Assembly (NCBI GenBank): GCA_033239005.1
Contig: BSQZ01000021.1
Coordinates: forward strand, 6,855,501 to 6,919,500
DNA from: Lamellibrachia satsuma
Lineage: Eukaryota > Annelida > Polychaeta > Sabellida > Siboglinidae
Direction of reading: 5' to 3'
Length of the DNA: 64,000 nt
The notes under the pieces were generated by a model. That model was not told the origin of the DNA, made no database searches, and was given only the letters and a program-made list of their open reading frames with translations. The position numbers and the translations under genes are program-made. This document shows, piece by piece, positions 24,424 through 35,550 of this stretch (positions are counted from its first letter, which is position 1; each line of letters opens with the position of its first letter).

Positions 24424-24468
24424 TGTATGTATGTATGTATGTATGTATGTATGTATGTATGTATGTAT
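24424..24468. repeat. (ATGT)n microsatellite
   Basis: About eleven uninterrupted ATGT units. Confidence 0.95.
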
Positions 24469-24469
24469 G

Positions 24470-24780
24470 CAGAAACACAAGAAGTACTTAATTTAGAAAA
24501 ACATTTTTATGACACATTGCGTGTGTGCATGCATGTGTGTATGCTTAAGAAGCAAAGAAATAAAAACAACAGTATGAAAAAAGCACAAAGGGAGTATGAC
24601 ACAAAGCTTTTGAAGAGGTTTAAAGACATACCATAGCTTTTCTATATGTTAGAAGTAAGCAAATTGGATGGAGAAACCACAACAAAAGACCAAGAAATAG
24701 TTGATGTTCTAGAGAAGTTCATTGAATCAAGTTTCACAAAGGAAGATGACAATGAAAATTGTTTACCAGAATTTTAAAAG
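24470..24780 (+). mobile_element. CR1-like LINE linker-region fragment
   Basis: K-K-A-Q-R-E-Y-D-T-K-L-L-K-R-F-K-D, then K-D-Q-E-I-V-D-V-L-E-K-F-I-E-S-S-F-T-K-E resembles the segment between endonuclease and RT in CR1-like ORF2. It stops before the RT domain. Confidence 0.65.
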
Positions 24781-26039
24781 ATATATGTGCCCTGAGTGAA
24801 ATTTATATTGCTCTGCACGGTACAGCTCGGTTAGTTTAGAAACGGTTTTTAAGGTTTGTACTGGCAAGTTGGCATGCTGATTGACTGCTTAATATGCCTG
24901 TGTTATTGCGTAAGAGTTCTCAGTGATGTTCTGGGTGATTTCATTGGAACCTATTCATCAGACAAATGCGAGGAATGTGACGGTCTTGCATTGATTACCC
25001 AAGGTCATCCAGTTCGCGGCCCGATCAGTTATGATTCTAGTGGCTGCAGTGACAAGGATAGCAAGGATAACACCTATGTGGGGGTGGATAGTTGTTCCTA
25101 TTAACCCTTAAATTTAACATACAATGCATGCAGGTTCATCCCATGTGTACACACAAGCCAGGGACTAACCGGGCTGGATCGGGCGTAGCATGTGCGCCAT
25201 GCACAATATTTTTGACTTTATGAAGGCACCACATATAGTTGCGTCATGCTACATTAACAAAAAGTTTGGTGAGTTCATTGTGTCACGCAAAACCTTATGT
25301 TGAAATCTTTGCGTTTCTTTTGTTGTTTGGTATAGACAGTATTCTTTTTTGGGGGTGGGTGGACCGAAAAAGAATACTCTTTGTACTCTTGTGAATATGT
25401 TGAAAATTAATAGCGAGTACCACATCAGCATAACTGGTGAAGCAAGCAGTCACACAACATAGGTGTGTATATCAGTGACAATACTTTAGGGTTTCCATTT
25501 GATCAGCCATGACATGGCTCCAGTGGCAGTCACCATGTTTGTATATCAGCTGGCAAAGCAAGCGGTCACATTGCTCCAGTGGCAATCGCCATGTTTTTTT
25601 AGCAACGGGAATTGACATTTGTTTTGTAACTGTTACGAAATTATAGCCCCAAAGCATATAAGCAATACAACACCACGTATATCTAATAATAAAATGTTAG
25701 TTTAATTTCTAAACCGTTTACAACGTATAATACGAAATATTTTTTGTTTCATCAAAGAAATATACAAAGTAGCCGTTTAGCCTTATTAGGAAGTTGAGGC
25801 AATGTCAAGGCATTTCAAACACCGAATGTGACCCAACTGAGAGCAAAACAAGCCAAAGGTATGTCAACAGTGCGTGTTTTCTCGTTAAAAACAGCATATT
25901 TTAAGCAAATGTAACCAGAAAATATTATTATGTAGAAATCAAATAAAGTAATGTTTCCTACACAATTTGGTAAAAACTAACCGCGTATGTAATATCCATT
26001 ACATTATTAAGAAAATCATGCGTTTCAAATTAACTAGGC
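24781..26039. other. Intron, unassigned, with a small direct repeat
   Basis: At 25,420-25,600 two partial direct copies share AAGCAAGC-GTCACA and GCTCCAGTGGCA-TC-CCATG. No gene recognised. Confidence 0.4.
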
Positions 26040-26680
26040 CTAGGCTAGGGATGTCAATAAAAATCCAGATTACAGAACTGTTTTTTTTTAAATAGGTTTA
26101 TGGTATGGTAGAAGCCATGAGAAACTGAAATGTTAAAACAGTTTCAAAGTTTTTCAGAGTTTGACTCTAGACCTAGTCATAGAGGCATTTGACATTGATG
26201 GGAATGCCAATGTTGATCTGGTTGCTAAAATAGTTCTATGAGATGATAACATCCATAACAATTTTAATGTAAAAGAGGTTTCAAAATCGATAAAGTACTT
26301 TTCGAGATATGATTTTTTTTATGGATGTCAAAATTTTTACAAATATTATATGCCAAGTCTGTGTTGCACTTGATATTGACTACAATGTCAATAAAAAAAT
26401 TCAAATTGCAGACTTGGTTTTAAAAATAGTTTTATGATATGCTAGTACACCTGCATGAGAAAACGAAATGTGAAAAAAGTCTCAAAATTTATATAGTATT
26501 TTTTTTAATATAATTTTTGAAGACGTCAAAATTATACAGTGTTATTGCCAAGTCGGTGTTGCATTTGATATTGACTAGGAATGTCAATAAAAATTCAAAT
26601 TGCAGATTTGTTTTTCATTATATATTAGCATCCGTGCCATGAGAAATTATAATGATAAAAAGTATCAAGACATCAACATT
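26040..26680. repeat. Degenerate tandem repeat, about 150-195 bp unit
   Basis: The anchor ATGTCAATAAAAAT-CAAATTGCAG recurs at about 26,049, 26,384 and 26,580, with a weaker copy at about 26,200. Between anchors come, in order, CATGAGAAA, TCAAAA-T-TATA and GCCAAGTC-GTGTTGCA-TTGATATTGACTA. It is an old satellite-like array of roughly three to four units. Confidence 0.7.
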
Positions 26681-26799
26681 TTACATATCATGCCTTATGG
26701 TATTAAGCATTGCCTTTGATAATAATTTCATTAATGCCTTTAATGTACATATTATATCTATGTTAGATTAGTAAGGTATTATTAATCCATATATATGTT

Positions 26800-26950
26800 C
26801 GTACAATGTTCTTATAAGGATAAATGTCTGAAAATGACACATGAATATTTATGACTGTGTCACAGCCAGATTTTCCATGACATAATAATCAGTAGAAAGA
26901 CACTATTTAGAAATAACTCACATGCATGAATGTATGTATAAATAGTATAT
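26800..26950. repeat. Inverted partner of the 28.3-28.7 kb repeat
   Basis: TGTGTCACAGCCAGATTTTC followed by CATGACATAATA and AGAAAGACACTATTTAGAAA is the reverse complement of the repeat present twice at 28,295-28,715. It lies just before the Rex1/L2-like LINE. Confidence 0.75.
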
Positions 26951-26999
26951 GTTGCTTTCTGGGTCATAGCCTATCCAATAAGCTAGCCTGGCCCTAGCC

Positions 27000-28170
27000 C
27001 TAGTTCTTTTTGTGGACTTTAGCTCGGCCTTTAACACCATAGTTCCTGTGAAGTTGTTTGATAAACTTGTATCTCTGAATGTGCATCCTGCCATCTGTCA
27101 TTGGACTCTCAACTTTCTTCTTTACAGGCCTCAATCTGTCAAGGTCAAAACAATTCTCTCTCTCAAACCTGTTATTCTTAACACTGGTGCCCCACAAGGC
27201 TGCGTGCTTTCTCCTTTCCTTTTCACTCTCTTTACAAACGACTATGTTTCTAGTAACCAATCTGTTCGTGTGGTTAAGTTCTCAGATGACACCACTGTAA
27301 TTGGCTGTGTCAACAATGCTAATGAGTATAGAGAGGAAGTTCAAAGACTGGCTGGCTCGTTTAAGAATAACAACCTGGTACTAAACATATCCAAAACTAA
27401 GGAAATTATCTTTGATTTTCGCAAAAGAAAACACCCATCCACCCTCTTTTCATTGACGGTGCTGAAGTCTTACAAGCCGACTCTGTAAAATTTTGGGTTC
27501 GACTATTTCAAAAAGATCTCTCGTGGTGCAACAATTCGATTGACATCATTAAAAAAGCACAAAAACGCATGTACTTCCTTAGACATATTAAACAGTTTGG
27601 CTTATATCAAGCAATATTAACATGTTTCTATCACGCAGTTATTGAAAATGTCATCATTTTCTATTACTGTATGGTTTGGTCACGCCAGCCAAGATGAGAT
27701 TAATCAAATTGAATCAGTCGTCAAGAATGCTTCTAAACTAATCGGGTTAAATATACCGCCCATCAGGTCTCTTTATCTATCTTACAGTTTGCATAAATGC
27801 AAGCGTGTTGTACAAGATGCATGTCATCCAGCCAACCATCTCTTTGAACTCCTTCCTCCGGTAAGCACTACCGTTGCATAAAAACTAAAACGATGAGATT
27901 CACAATAGTTTCTATCCTCAAGCACTGAGATTTTTAAACGGAGAGCCATCACAGATGTCTTGCCTCTGGCAGGTAGTTGCAATCTCGGGTTTTAATATTT
28001 TAATCTATTATATAACTCTCATTTGTTTCGACTGTTTTTAGTATTACAATTGGTGATATGTAATGTTTAGACCAGGTGTTATTGGGTGCATGAGTGTATG
28101 TTTGTGCTAACGCCACAATACTACAAATTCCTTGTACTTGCTACTTGGTAATAAAACATATCTTATCTTA
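27000..28170 (+). mobile_element. Rex1/L2-like LINE, 5'-truncated
   Basis: The RT shows motif A (V-D-F-S-S-A-F-N-T-I), motif B (G-A-P-Q-G-C-V-L-S-P) and motif C (V-V-K-F-S-D-D-T-T) with Ser in place of the usual Ala, followed by L-N-I-S-K-T-K-E-I. After frameshifts near 27,480 and 27,600, the C-terminal part continues (V-W-F-G-H, V-V-K-N-A-S-K-L-I-G, H-P-A-N-H-L-F-E-L-L-P). The element ends in a short (TATCT)n tail at about 28,150, as Rex1/L2-type LINEs do. It is dead. Confidence 0.85.
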
Positions 28171-28294
28171 TCTTAAATAGTGTAAATTGGGCAAATGAAG
28201 GGTTACACTATGTATATAAATTTAATGTTTGTTTATATACATTCACTTTTGGTGCCTTTGCAGAACAGCTATTCCGAGCTAGTCAACATTCATC

Positions 28295-28715
28295 ATAAGA
28301 AGTCTCATAGGATCAACTAACAATACAACTAGTTTGGTGAGTATAACACTGTTCAATGTAGTAAACCTGGGGGTACATTGCAGACCTCATCCCAGAGTCA
28401 CATATTTTACAACTGTGTATATTGTGAATTATTTCTAAATAGAATGTCTTTCTGCTGAATATTATGTCATGGAAAATCTTGCTGTGACAATCATAAATAT
28501 CCAGTTGTCATCTTTTTTCCTTATAAGAAATCTCATATGATCTGATGACCATGCAACATAGTAAACCTGGGGGTACATTGCAGACCTCATCCTAGAGAAA
28601 TATATTTTACAACTGTGAATATTGTGAATTTTTTCTAAATAGTGTGTCTTTCTACTTATTACTATGTCACAAAGCATCTTGCTGTGACACAGTAACAAAT
28701 ATCCACAGGTAATTT
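28295..28715. repeat. Tandem dimer of about 210-bp repeat
   Basis: Two direct copies (about 28,295-28,515 and 28,520-28,715) share CCTGGGGGTACATTGCAGAC, TTTTACAACTGTG, ATTGTGAAT, CTAAATAG and CTTGCTGTGACA. A single inverted copy lies on the other side of the LINE at 26,800-26,950. Confidence 0.8.
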
Positions 28716-28925
28716 TCTCAATCACCACTGTGAAATACATTAAATGTATATGTTAAAGACTTTTTCTCTTAAATAAACGTTTATTATACATTATAGAGAT
28801 AAAAATTGTAAGCATGTTTTAAGATGGCACTCGCCATCAGGTAGTCAATGTTGAATGGTAGGCATCTAATTCAGCCAAATTTGAACGCACATAGTGTGTT
28901 GTTAAACTATGTTAAGGAAAGGAAT

Positions 28926-29065
28926 TTTTTTTTAACAAAACTCTAATATCATGTCAGCAAATAATCAAAGAGCAAAACTTTTCCTTAAACTAGTTTTAGC
29001 CAGTGTTTGCATGCATAGTTAGAACTATATGGCCAGGAAAGCTACTCCCTGGCCACCATTATCAA
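28926..29065 (+). repeat. Dispersed repeat shared with 17,361-17,510
   Basis: About 140 bp nearly identical to 17,361-17,510, including TTTTCCTTAAACTAGTTTTA and AGAACTATATGGCCAGG. It is probably the same LINE family; the downstream sequences diverge. Confidence 0.8.
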
Positions 29066-30010
29066 TATACGTGCTTGTTCAGGAAAGGACACGTTTTAAC
29101 ACAATTGTTCTAATTGAACTTGGTATTAGCTCAATACAGTTCAGGTTGTTGGCGCTGAACATGGTAACACTTTATGAAGCACATACATGGCGCAATATTT
29201 CAATGCACACTAAGTCACCTTTCTTGTGTTTTAAATCATTTAGAAATGCCAATGTTCAGGAAAGGACAACAAAATATTTATTTAACAGAAAGTCATGCAG
29301 TCTATTCAAAACAACATAAAACAAAACTTGTTTAGTCCATTTTGACAAACCTTGTTGTATATATTTCTGGGGGTATGTTAAAGTGTTGTTACATTTTATA
29401 TGCATTCCATAATATTTGATAACTAATTGTTATAAGGTTTTGTTTCATGAAAATACAAACAAGAATGAAAAACCTATGAAATTGCACACATGTATGCTCA
29501 TACATTCTATAATTGTAACAGCAAATGCTGCTAAGGTAATAAAAATAAAATAAAATAAAAATAGGAGTACCATATTGCCAAATGTATTGAGACACTTACA
29601 ATCTCAGCTGCCGGGAAACAAAAGTAATTCACATTAGATAAAAGTGTGTTACCATGGGAAATTGGTGGGCATAGCCACATATCACATTTAGAATTGATAG
29701 TTGTTTTATTTAAAACTAAGGAGTCCAAGAAACACATTTGTATTTAATAGTCATTGTGCCTCATTTCCTTACTAAACTTTCTGCAAATGTTTGTGCGGCA
29801 TTCAGCGCATAATCCATGGTAAATTTCCGCAACTGCAACTTAATCAGACATAGTCCTGAAGTCTGTTGCATATCTGTAGTGCATACATATATCCTCCCAG
29901 CCAGATTGTGAATAGTGAGAATGATATAATAATCAAAATCCATGGCAGCCAGCTACAGTTTAGAGAAGATATGGAAGTCAAGTTTAACTGATCATCTTAA
30001 ACTTTTTTTT
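29066..30010. other. Intron, unassigned
   Basis: AT-rich sequence with no recognised feature. Confidence 0.4.
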
Positions 30011-30011
30011 T

Positions 30012-30350
30012 AGAGCAGTGGTTGAAACAGTCCTAACTTATGGAGCCGAAACATGGGCAATCACTAAAAGTATGCAGGACTGATATGATGGCTACACATG
30101 AACTATTATGTAAAGCTTACATCTCCTGGACATAACACACATGACAAGTACACAGAAATGCCAATGATCTCAGAGATGATCAGACAAAGGTGAGCTGAGC
30201 CTAATTTGCAGGTCACTGTTCCTGAAGTAAAGAAATTGTGAAAGAGCTGGTTACTTGGCAACAAAAGATTCTACAAAGAAGACCAGGCCTAACTAATCCA
30301 AAACTAATCAAGTCTACATTCAGGATAACAGTTCATGAACTTGAAAAAAC
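30012..30350 (+). mobile_element. RTE-like LINE remnant
   Basis: R-A-V-V-E-T-V-L-T-Y-G-A-E-T-W-A-I-T-K at 30,012-30,070 is the region after the RT core in RTE-type ORFs ('L-Y-G-x-E-T-W'). Further downstream the frame is broken. Confidence 0.7.
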
Positions 30351-30545
30351 TATTCAGGAATACACCAATGGAGAAGTATTGTGAACAACTATCATGGGAC
30401 AAATCCTCCAGACAACTACATGATGATTGATTATTTGGAAGTTCTGATAGGTCTGCAAATTAAGGGTAACAACATGGTCAGCTCCAGCCGATTGTCATCT
30501 CTAGCCAATTGTCTTGCCTTCTGTAGAGATGTTCATATGACTTAC

Positions 30546-30821
30546 TTGTATAGAAGTTACGCTCTGTGTTTTCACTCTGTTGACTTCCAGTGACAAGGTC
30601 TCCACTCACAGCAGCAATGACAACGGTGTACTGTTTGCCAGCAGTCAAACCCATGAATTCTGCTGTTCTTGCAGTCTTAGTTATATATTTATTTGATCCA
30701 GATACTTCTGTTAGTTTAATTGTGTATTTCCACACCTCTCCAGAAGAAGGTGCATCCCATGCAAATTTCAATGAATTCACGTTGACCTCAGTGGCTCGAA
30801 AGTTTGTAGGCATATTTGGCT
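30546..30821 (-). CDS. FN3 domain exon (divergent)
   Basis: 276 bp, phase 1-1, acceptor CAG at 30,822-30,824, donor GTAAGT at 30,540-30,545. It encodes P-N-M-P-T-N-F-R-A-T, S-L-K-F-A-W-D-A-P-S-S-G (B-strand Trp), Y-T-I-K-L-T, then F-M-G-L-T-A-G-K-Q-Y-T-V-V-I-A and R-N-F-Y-T. It is intermediate between type I and type II sequences. It is longer than type I by seven residues, mostly in the C'-E region and the F-G loop. Confidence 0.9.
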
Positions 30822-32739
30822 CTGAAACAACAAGAGTCAAAGTACCACAGGACTGAGCTGAGTGTAGAAATAGTGCTGACACAGCCTGTCCCATTGAATG
30901 ATACTAGTGATGTGCATGTTCTGAATGATATATAATTTATGTACTTTTCTAATAGGATGAGATATATGATTATTTCTCTCAACATTTTACTACATTTATG
31001 AATTTGAATAATGCAAAGAAGTATGTATGCACATAAGTATGTATATGTATGCTTGTTTAGATATGTGTACATAACCATGTGTATACTTGGATTTTGATGT
31101 GCATGCACACTGATATACACACATTATGCAATATTCTAAACAAAGTCAAAATACTGCTTTGTACAGGTGCATAATTAATTATTTATCATAAAATTTCTCC
31201 TAATTAACACACATTTGATTATCCTTTCAAGATGCAACCCCAAATTTCTTTGATACTTATATGTCAGCGCTATGTGCAAGCATTTATTTTTTTAAAAATT
31301 GTATAATATTTGGACATTTCAGATCATTTACCCCAGTGGTTCTTATCTCAAATTGCGTAGCAGCCTAACTTGCAGTGAGCTATTTTAATAATGCGACATT
31401 GTCATATCTTTAGTCACCTTCAGTTCTTAGGTGATACAAATGGTAGCAATGCAAAATTCTACCCAAAGTGTAGTATTTTGAATGTTTACATCTGTTGCAA
31501 GTAGTGAAATGTGTGTTTTCTAACAATTAAATTAAATATAGATTAAATTATATATTATATTAAATATATATTAAAAGTATTAGTTGATAGTGCAAATATT
31601 AACTTGCAAGTAAACTCTTATTAGGTAGAATAATGGTGGTAAAAATATGTAGGTGCAGCATTTGAAAATGACTGCTTGGTTTTGGGTAGTGAATATCATT
31701 AATGACAAGTGAAATATGAACTCATACGAAACTGGACGCACCACCAGTTGATTCCTTTGATCACAGGAACAGTCTCAATCTATTTAGTGTATCTTAGTAT
31801 GTTATATAATTAACTGGGAGCTGAGATGAACAAAGGGCCGGGTCCAATTTAGACAAAAGCAATTACAATTACTGTTCGCTTTTTCAATTACACTTCAACA
31901 CATTTCAAATCAATTACACTACTTCAATTTAAATGATATATGCGTTATATACATCAGGCACATGCGAAAATTGCATTTTCATCATTAATTCAATTGTGCC
32001 ATTATTGCATCTGCCTTTGTTGGATCGGACCAAGAACTTACTATTTATTCAAAAAGTTTATTCAACTTATTCACACATAGATCGTGCCAATTCTTAATTG
32101 CAATTAAGGAATAAATGTGAATCTGAATTGAAAAAATTAGAAAAATAAACTGAATAAGAATTGAAGTTGATGTGCATTGCGCTGATTCAATATTTAAAAA
32201 ATGTTTTTGTTTCAGCTCAATGAATGAGTAAATGCACAAAGAGGCATATTGCCCCCCCCCCAGTAAGAAACTGCTGTACTAGTTGCCAGTTCAGGCAACT
32301 AATTTGTTTGTTTAACTAAACCAGGAAGTCCATAAATTGAAAGGGTCATTCATTAGTTAACCATAATGTTTGTGGATCTTGAGTCCGAATAAATATGATA
32401 ATAATAATATCTTTGTTGCAATGAGTACCAAGAACTGCTAGCTGCTTAACTGCGAGTCTTTTTCTGAAGTCGTATCATGACTGAAGTCAGTCAGCCTGCA
32501 CCAATCAAGTCTGGCTTCAGCTGGCATTGGACATTAGCAGGTGCTAATTGGAACTGATGACAATATTCATCCCAGGTCTGATTATTATTACAATTATGTA
32601 AATGAACCCAGCCTTGATAGAAAACATCAAGAAAGTTTTCATTAATAAGACACTTTATGGCACTATATATAGACATATGCATGTGATTTGAACTTTGCAA
32701 GTGTACAATATTTTTATGGACAACAGTATAAAATATTTG
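30822..32739. other. Intron, unassigned, AATTGA-rich in part
   Basis: No gene. The stretch 31,840-32,200 is built of CAATTACA / AATTGAA words and begins with GGGCCGGGTCCAATTTAG, resembling the ends of the AATTC-rich TIR element at 56,986-57,972. A C homopolymer of ten lies at about 32,252. Confidence 0.45.
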
Positions 32740-33000
32740 GATTCATTAAAACTCCATCCTCAACTGATTTAGCCCATCGTGAATCCTGTTTGCTGGTGTC
32801 CTAATATGTAGTGTGTAAATAGCTTAAGTAACAAATGCAGTCGATTAATAAAAAAATAGCATTTTTGTTGAAATCATCAAAAAAATTTTTTTTATTTGTT
32901 AGATCTGGTAAGGATCAAAGTACTGGATATCTAAAATGGTAAACACTTTAAAGGTCAACGCCGATCTTGGAAGTGACTTCTATCCTCTCGCCAATCACAT
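32740..33000. repeat. Array intron block, paralogous to 51,250-51,550
   Basis: The sequence shares TGTTAGATCTGGTAAGGATC, ATGGTAAACACTTT and ATCCTCT-GCC in order with 51,250-51,500, and more weakly with 12,000-12,180 and 23,220-23,390. In each case the block lies downstream of an FN3 exon or exon relic on the minus strand, so intron and exon were copied together. Confidence 0.75.
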
Positions 33001-33236
33001 GATAAAGTAAAAAAATTTCATCAGCGTTTTTATTTTCACTTCTATTAAAGTAGGTTAATAATTTGTCTGATGATTACACAAAAAACTATGAATATAAAAG
33101 TTGTATAAACGAGCTAGCATGTTGCAGTGGATACTAGGTAGGTTTAATATTTCGCAAAATAAATTTGAAATGAGATTAAAAAAAATCAAATTGAGGAGGA
33201 ACTTTTAGTCACATCATCAAGCCCATTGAGACTTAC

Positions 33237-33497
33237 TTGTGTAGAACTTGCCCTCCACAAGGTCACTGCTCTGGTCTCCAATCACAGACACCACAACAAC
33301 AGTGTACTCAGTTCCAACTGTTAAACTGTTGAATGTTGTTGTTGTTCCACTGACATCATTATTTGTGTCCTTTGTTGTTGAACCTTCCTTCAGTGTGACT
33401 GTATACTTTGTACCACCACCAGTAGTGGGGGCTACCCAGGTAGCTGTGAGTGAGTCCACAGTTGCTGTCGCTTGAACGTTGGTAGCTGCATTCGGCT
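33237..33497 (-). CDS. FN3 domain exon, type II
   Basis: 261 bp, phase 1-1, donor GTAAGT at 33,231-33,236. It encodes P-N-A-A-T-N-V-Q-A-T-A-T, S-L-T-A-T-W-V-A-P-T-T-G-G-G-T (B-strand Trp), Y-T-V-T-L-K-E, then L-T-V-G-T-E-Y-T-V-V-V-V-S and G-K-F-Y-T. It lacks the four-residue insertion present in the F-G loop of the other type II exons (D-Q-S-S-D-L versus D-V-N-S-G-G-Q-S-S-D-P), so it is the shortest of the subfamily. It is separated from the other type II exons by the divergent 34,899 exon. Confidence 0.92.
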
Positions 33498-33699
33498 CTG
33501 TATGAAGACATCACATAAACATTTCAGCATTAGCATAATTATGGGATGTCAGTTTGTGTTCAGGCAAAACTTTGTAGTAAACACAAGAAAACAAATGGTG
33601 TATGGTAGTTTAATAGCAAATCATCAATTCATGAAAGAAATTTGACGTCAAACATGGGTAACTGATTACAACTGGAATTAATTAAGATTATGACATTTA

Positions 33700-34210
33700 A
33701 TTATTACTTCGTAAATTATGTTAAATTATTAGAAACGTTAACCATATGGTATGCGTTCTTGTTAAGCCTAAATTAATAAATCCATTTCAACATGGTTTCT
33801 AAAAGCCAAACTTATCTTCAGTGTTCAGAAGAACTTACTAAGTGGCTAGATGAGGGGTAACCAGTACATATTTCCGGCTTACATTCACATAATGAAGTGC
33901 CACATCAAGGATTGTTACTTACACATAAAACCTATGGTATAATTAACTAGACGGAAAAATGGCTGACTGACAGAAGACAAAAAAATAGATGGGAAGAGGT
34001 TTAAAATTGGAAATCAGCTTTGTTGACCACAAAGATCAGCATTAGGACCTTTATTATTATTCCCAATCTATATAAATGACTTGGAAGATGACTTGACAAC
34101 AAAGTACTGACATTTTTGGATCACGCAAACATGTTTTGAAAGGTTAGTAGTGATTGAGATAAACCAAAATTACGAGATGATCTGGACAAATTAGTCAAAT
34201 GTAACCCATC
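33700..34210 (+). mobile_element. CR1-like LINE RT relic
   Basis: Strongly decayed nucleotide similarity to the plus-strand CR1-like element at about 4,015-4,540, including TGGCTGACTGACAGAAGACA, GCATTAGGACCTTTATTA and ACATATGG-like anchors, with many stops. Confidence 0.75.
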
Positions 34211-34440
34211 ATGGACTCACAGAGTGGTGGTCTCCATCTCTAACACACCGTTTGTCCGCATGAGAGGTATGAGCAGGTGGTGTATGGCAGTAATGCCGTA
34301 GCTAACTCCCTACAGAGGTCCACTGTCCACAGCAGTATACTGATGGTCTGATAAATGTCCAGACAAGACGCTCATAACGCTTACTCCATTGTCAGAGTAA
34401 GTTGTTAGCAGCAGCTACTGCAGCTCCCCTATAGGCTTTT

Positions 34441-34690
34441 TATAAATCGAGACCACCAGCTCTATGAGGCCATAACAGTTTGTCCCATTCCTTTGTGTGG
34501 GATTTTTTACTTTCCCTGGCATAGACACCAAGTAGAAGGGACCACCGACTTCCTAATGACACCTGCAGGGAAAGTGGGGTGAACGAAATTGAACAAGTTT
34601 CGAAATAGCAGTAGGTGGACTCAAACACTGGTCCTCTTGGTGGACTGTCCAGCATCCTAACCACTGAACTACTATGTTCCACAGTGATAG
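34441..34690 (-). mobile_element. tRNA-derived SINE
   Basis: On the minus strand the head has a pol III A box (TAGTTCAGTGGTTAGGATG, about 34,655-34,673) and a B-box-like GTTTGAGTCC about 40 bases further. The body continues to about 34,441 and ends in a short A/T-rich tail. The spacing and order match a tRNA-derived SINE promoter. The B box departs from the GGTTCGAATCC consensus, so current activity is doubtful. Confidence 0.65.
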
Positions 34691-34898
34691 TAGTGTTCCT
34701 CTTTGTTTGCTTAAAATTAGGTCTATGACAAAACACTGCATTTCACAAGTGATTTATTCAGAAAACAGACATTATTAATAAGTAAGGGTGGAACTTTCAG
34801 ACTTGTCGAACATGACTGATGGGTAAATGGAAGACACATTTGAGAGATTATCTTTCAAAGACAAGATAGACTAATATTTACAAATGCCTAAGACTTAC

Positions 34899-35162
34899 TT
34901 GTGTAGAATTTGCCTTCCACGTTCTCACTTTCATGTCCTCCACTCAGAGTGATCACTTTTACGGTATACTGAATGCCAGCTGTCAAACCAGCGAATACCA
35001 CTGACGTTGCAGTTTTGTCAGGAGTTTCTGTCTTGGTACTTTCACTACCACCATCTAGTGTCACTTTGTACCCTGACTTCCCCCCTGAGGGAGTATTCCA
35101 CTTCACTGTCAGTGAAGTCGTAGTCCTGGATTGTATCGCAAGGCCCGTGACAACATTTGGTA
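34899..35162 (-). CDS. FN3 domain exon (divergent)
   Basis: 264 bp, phase 1-1, acceptor CAG at 35,163-35,165, donor GTAAGT at 34,893-34,898. It encodes P-N-V-V-T-G-L-A-I, S-L-T-V-K-W-N-T-P-S-G-G (B-strand Trp), G-Y-K-V-T-L-D, then F-A-G-L-T-A-G-I-Q-Y-T-V-K-V and G-K-F-Y-T. It starts with TA instead of AG or AA, giving Ile-Pro at the exon junction. It is the nearest relative of the exon relic at 52,109: both share the flank CTAATATTTACAAATG. Confidence 0.92.
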
Positions 35163-35550
35163 CTGTAGTAAACATAACATAGAAAACAAATTCATTAATG
35201 TAATTGATGTGAAGACAAAAAATAATAATATAATAAACAAAATGGATGAAACAAATTCTCATATGTAAAAAGAAAGAAATAAACAACATAAGCTCAGTTG
35301 ACTACACACGTTATTGTAGTATTTACATTCACTAGCCAGGGTTTCCAAATGGCACATTGCAAAAATATAATGTAGTGCAACACTGCATAGGAAGATTAAC
35401 TTAGACACTAGGGAGTGATCTGAAAGTATTAAAAATTAAATTACATATTTTTTATTTAGAAAGGAATGTTGGGATATACACTGTATACTGAATATGTTAC
35501 CTTTAATAAGCATGAATCAATATGTTTGCAATGGAAATAACTACCAATAG
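35163..35550. repeat. Array intron block, paralogous to 44.2-44.5, 49.3 and 53.7-53.9 kb
   Basis: TTCATTAATGTAATTGATGT, AAATTCTCATA and GACACTAGGGAGTGAT parallel sequences upstream of the 43,607, 54,401 and 55,779 exons, showing that upstream intron was copied with the exon. Confidence 0.65.

Noticed and set aside
24424..24468. Tetranucleotide repeat considered as a CRISPR-like array
   Set aside because: There are no spacers; it is a plain ATGT microsatellite.
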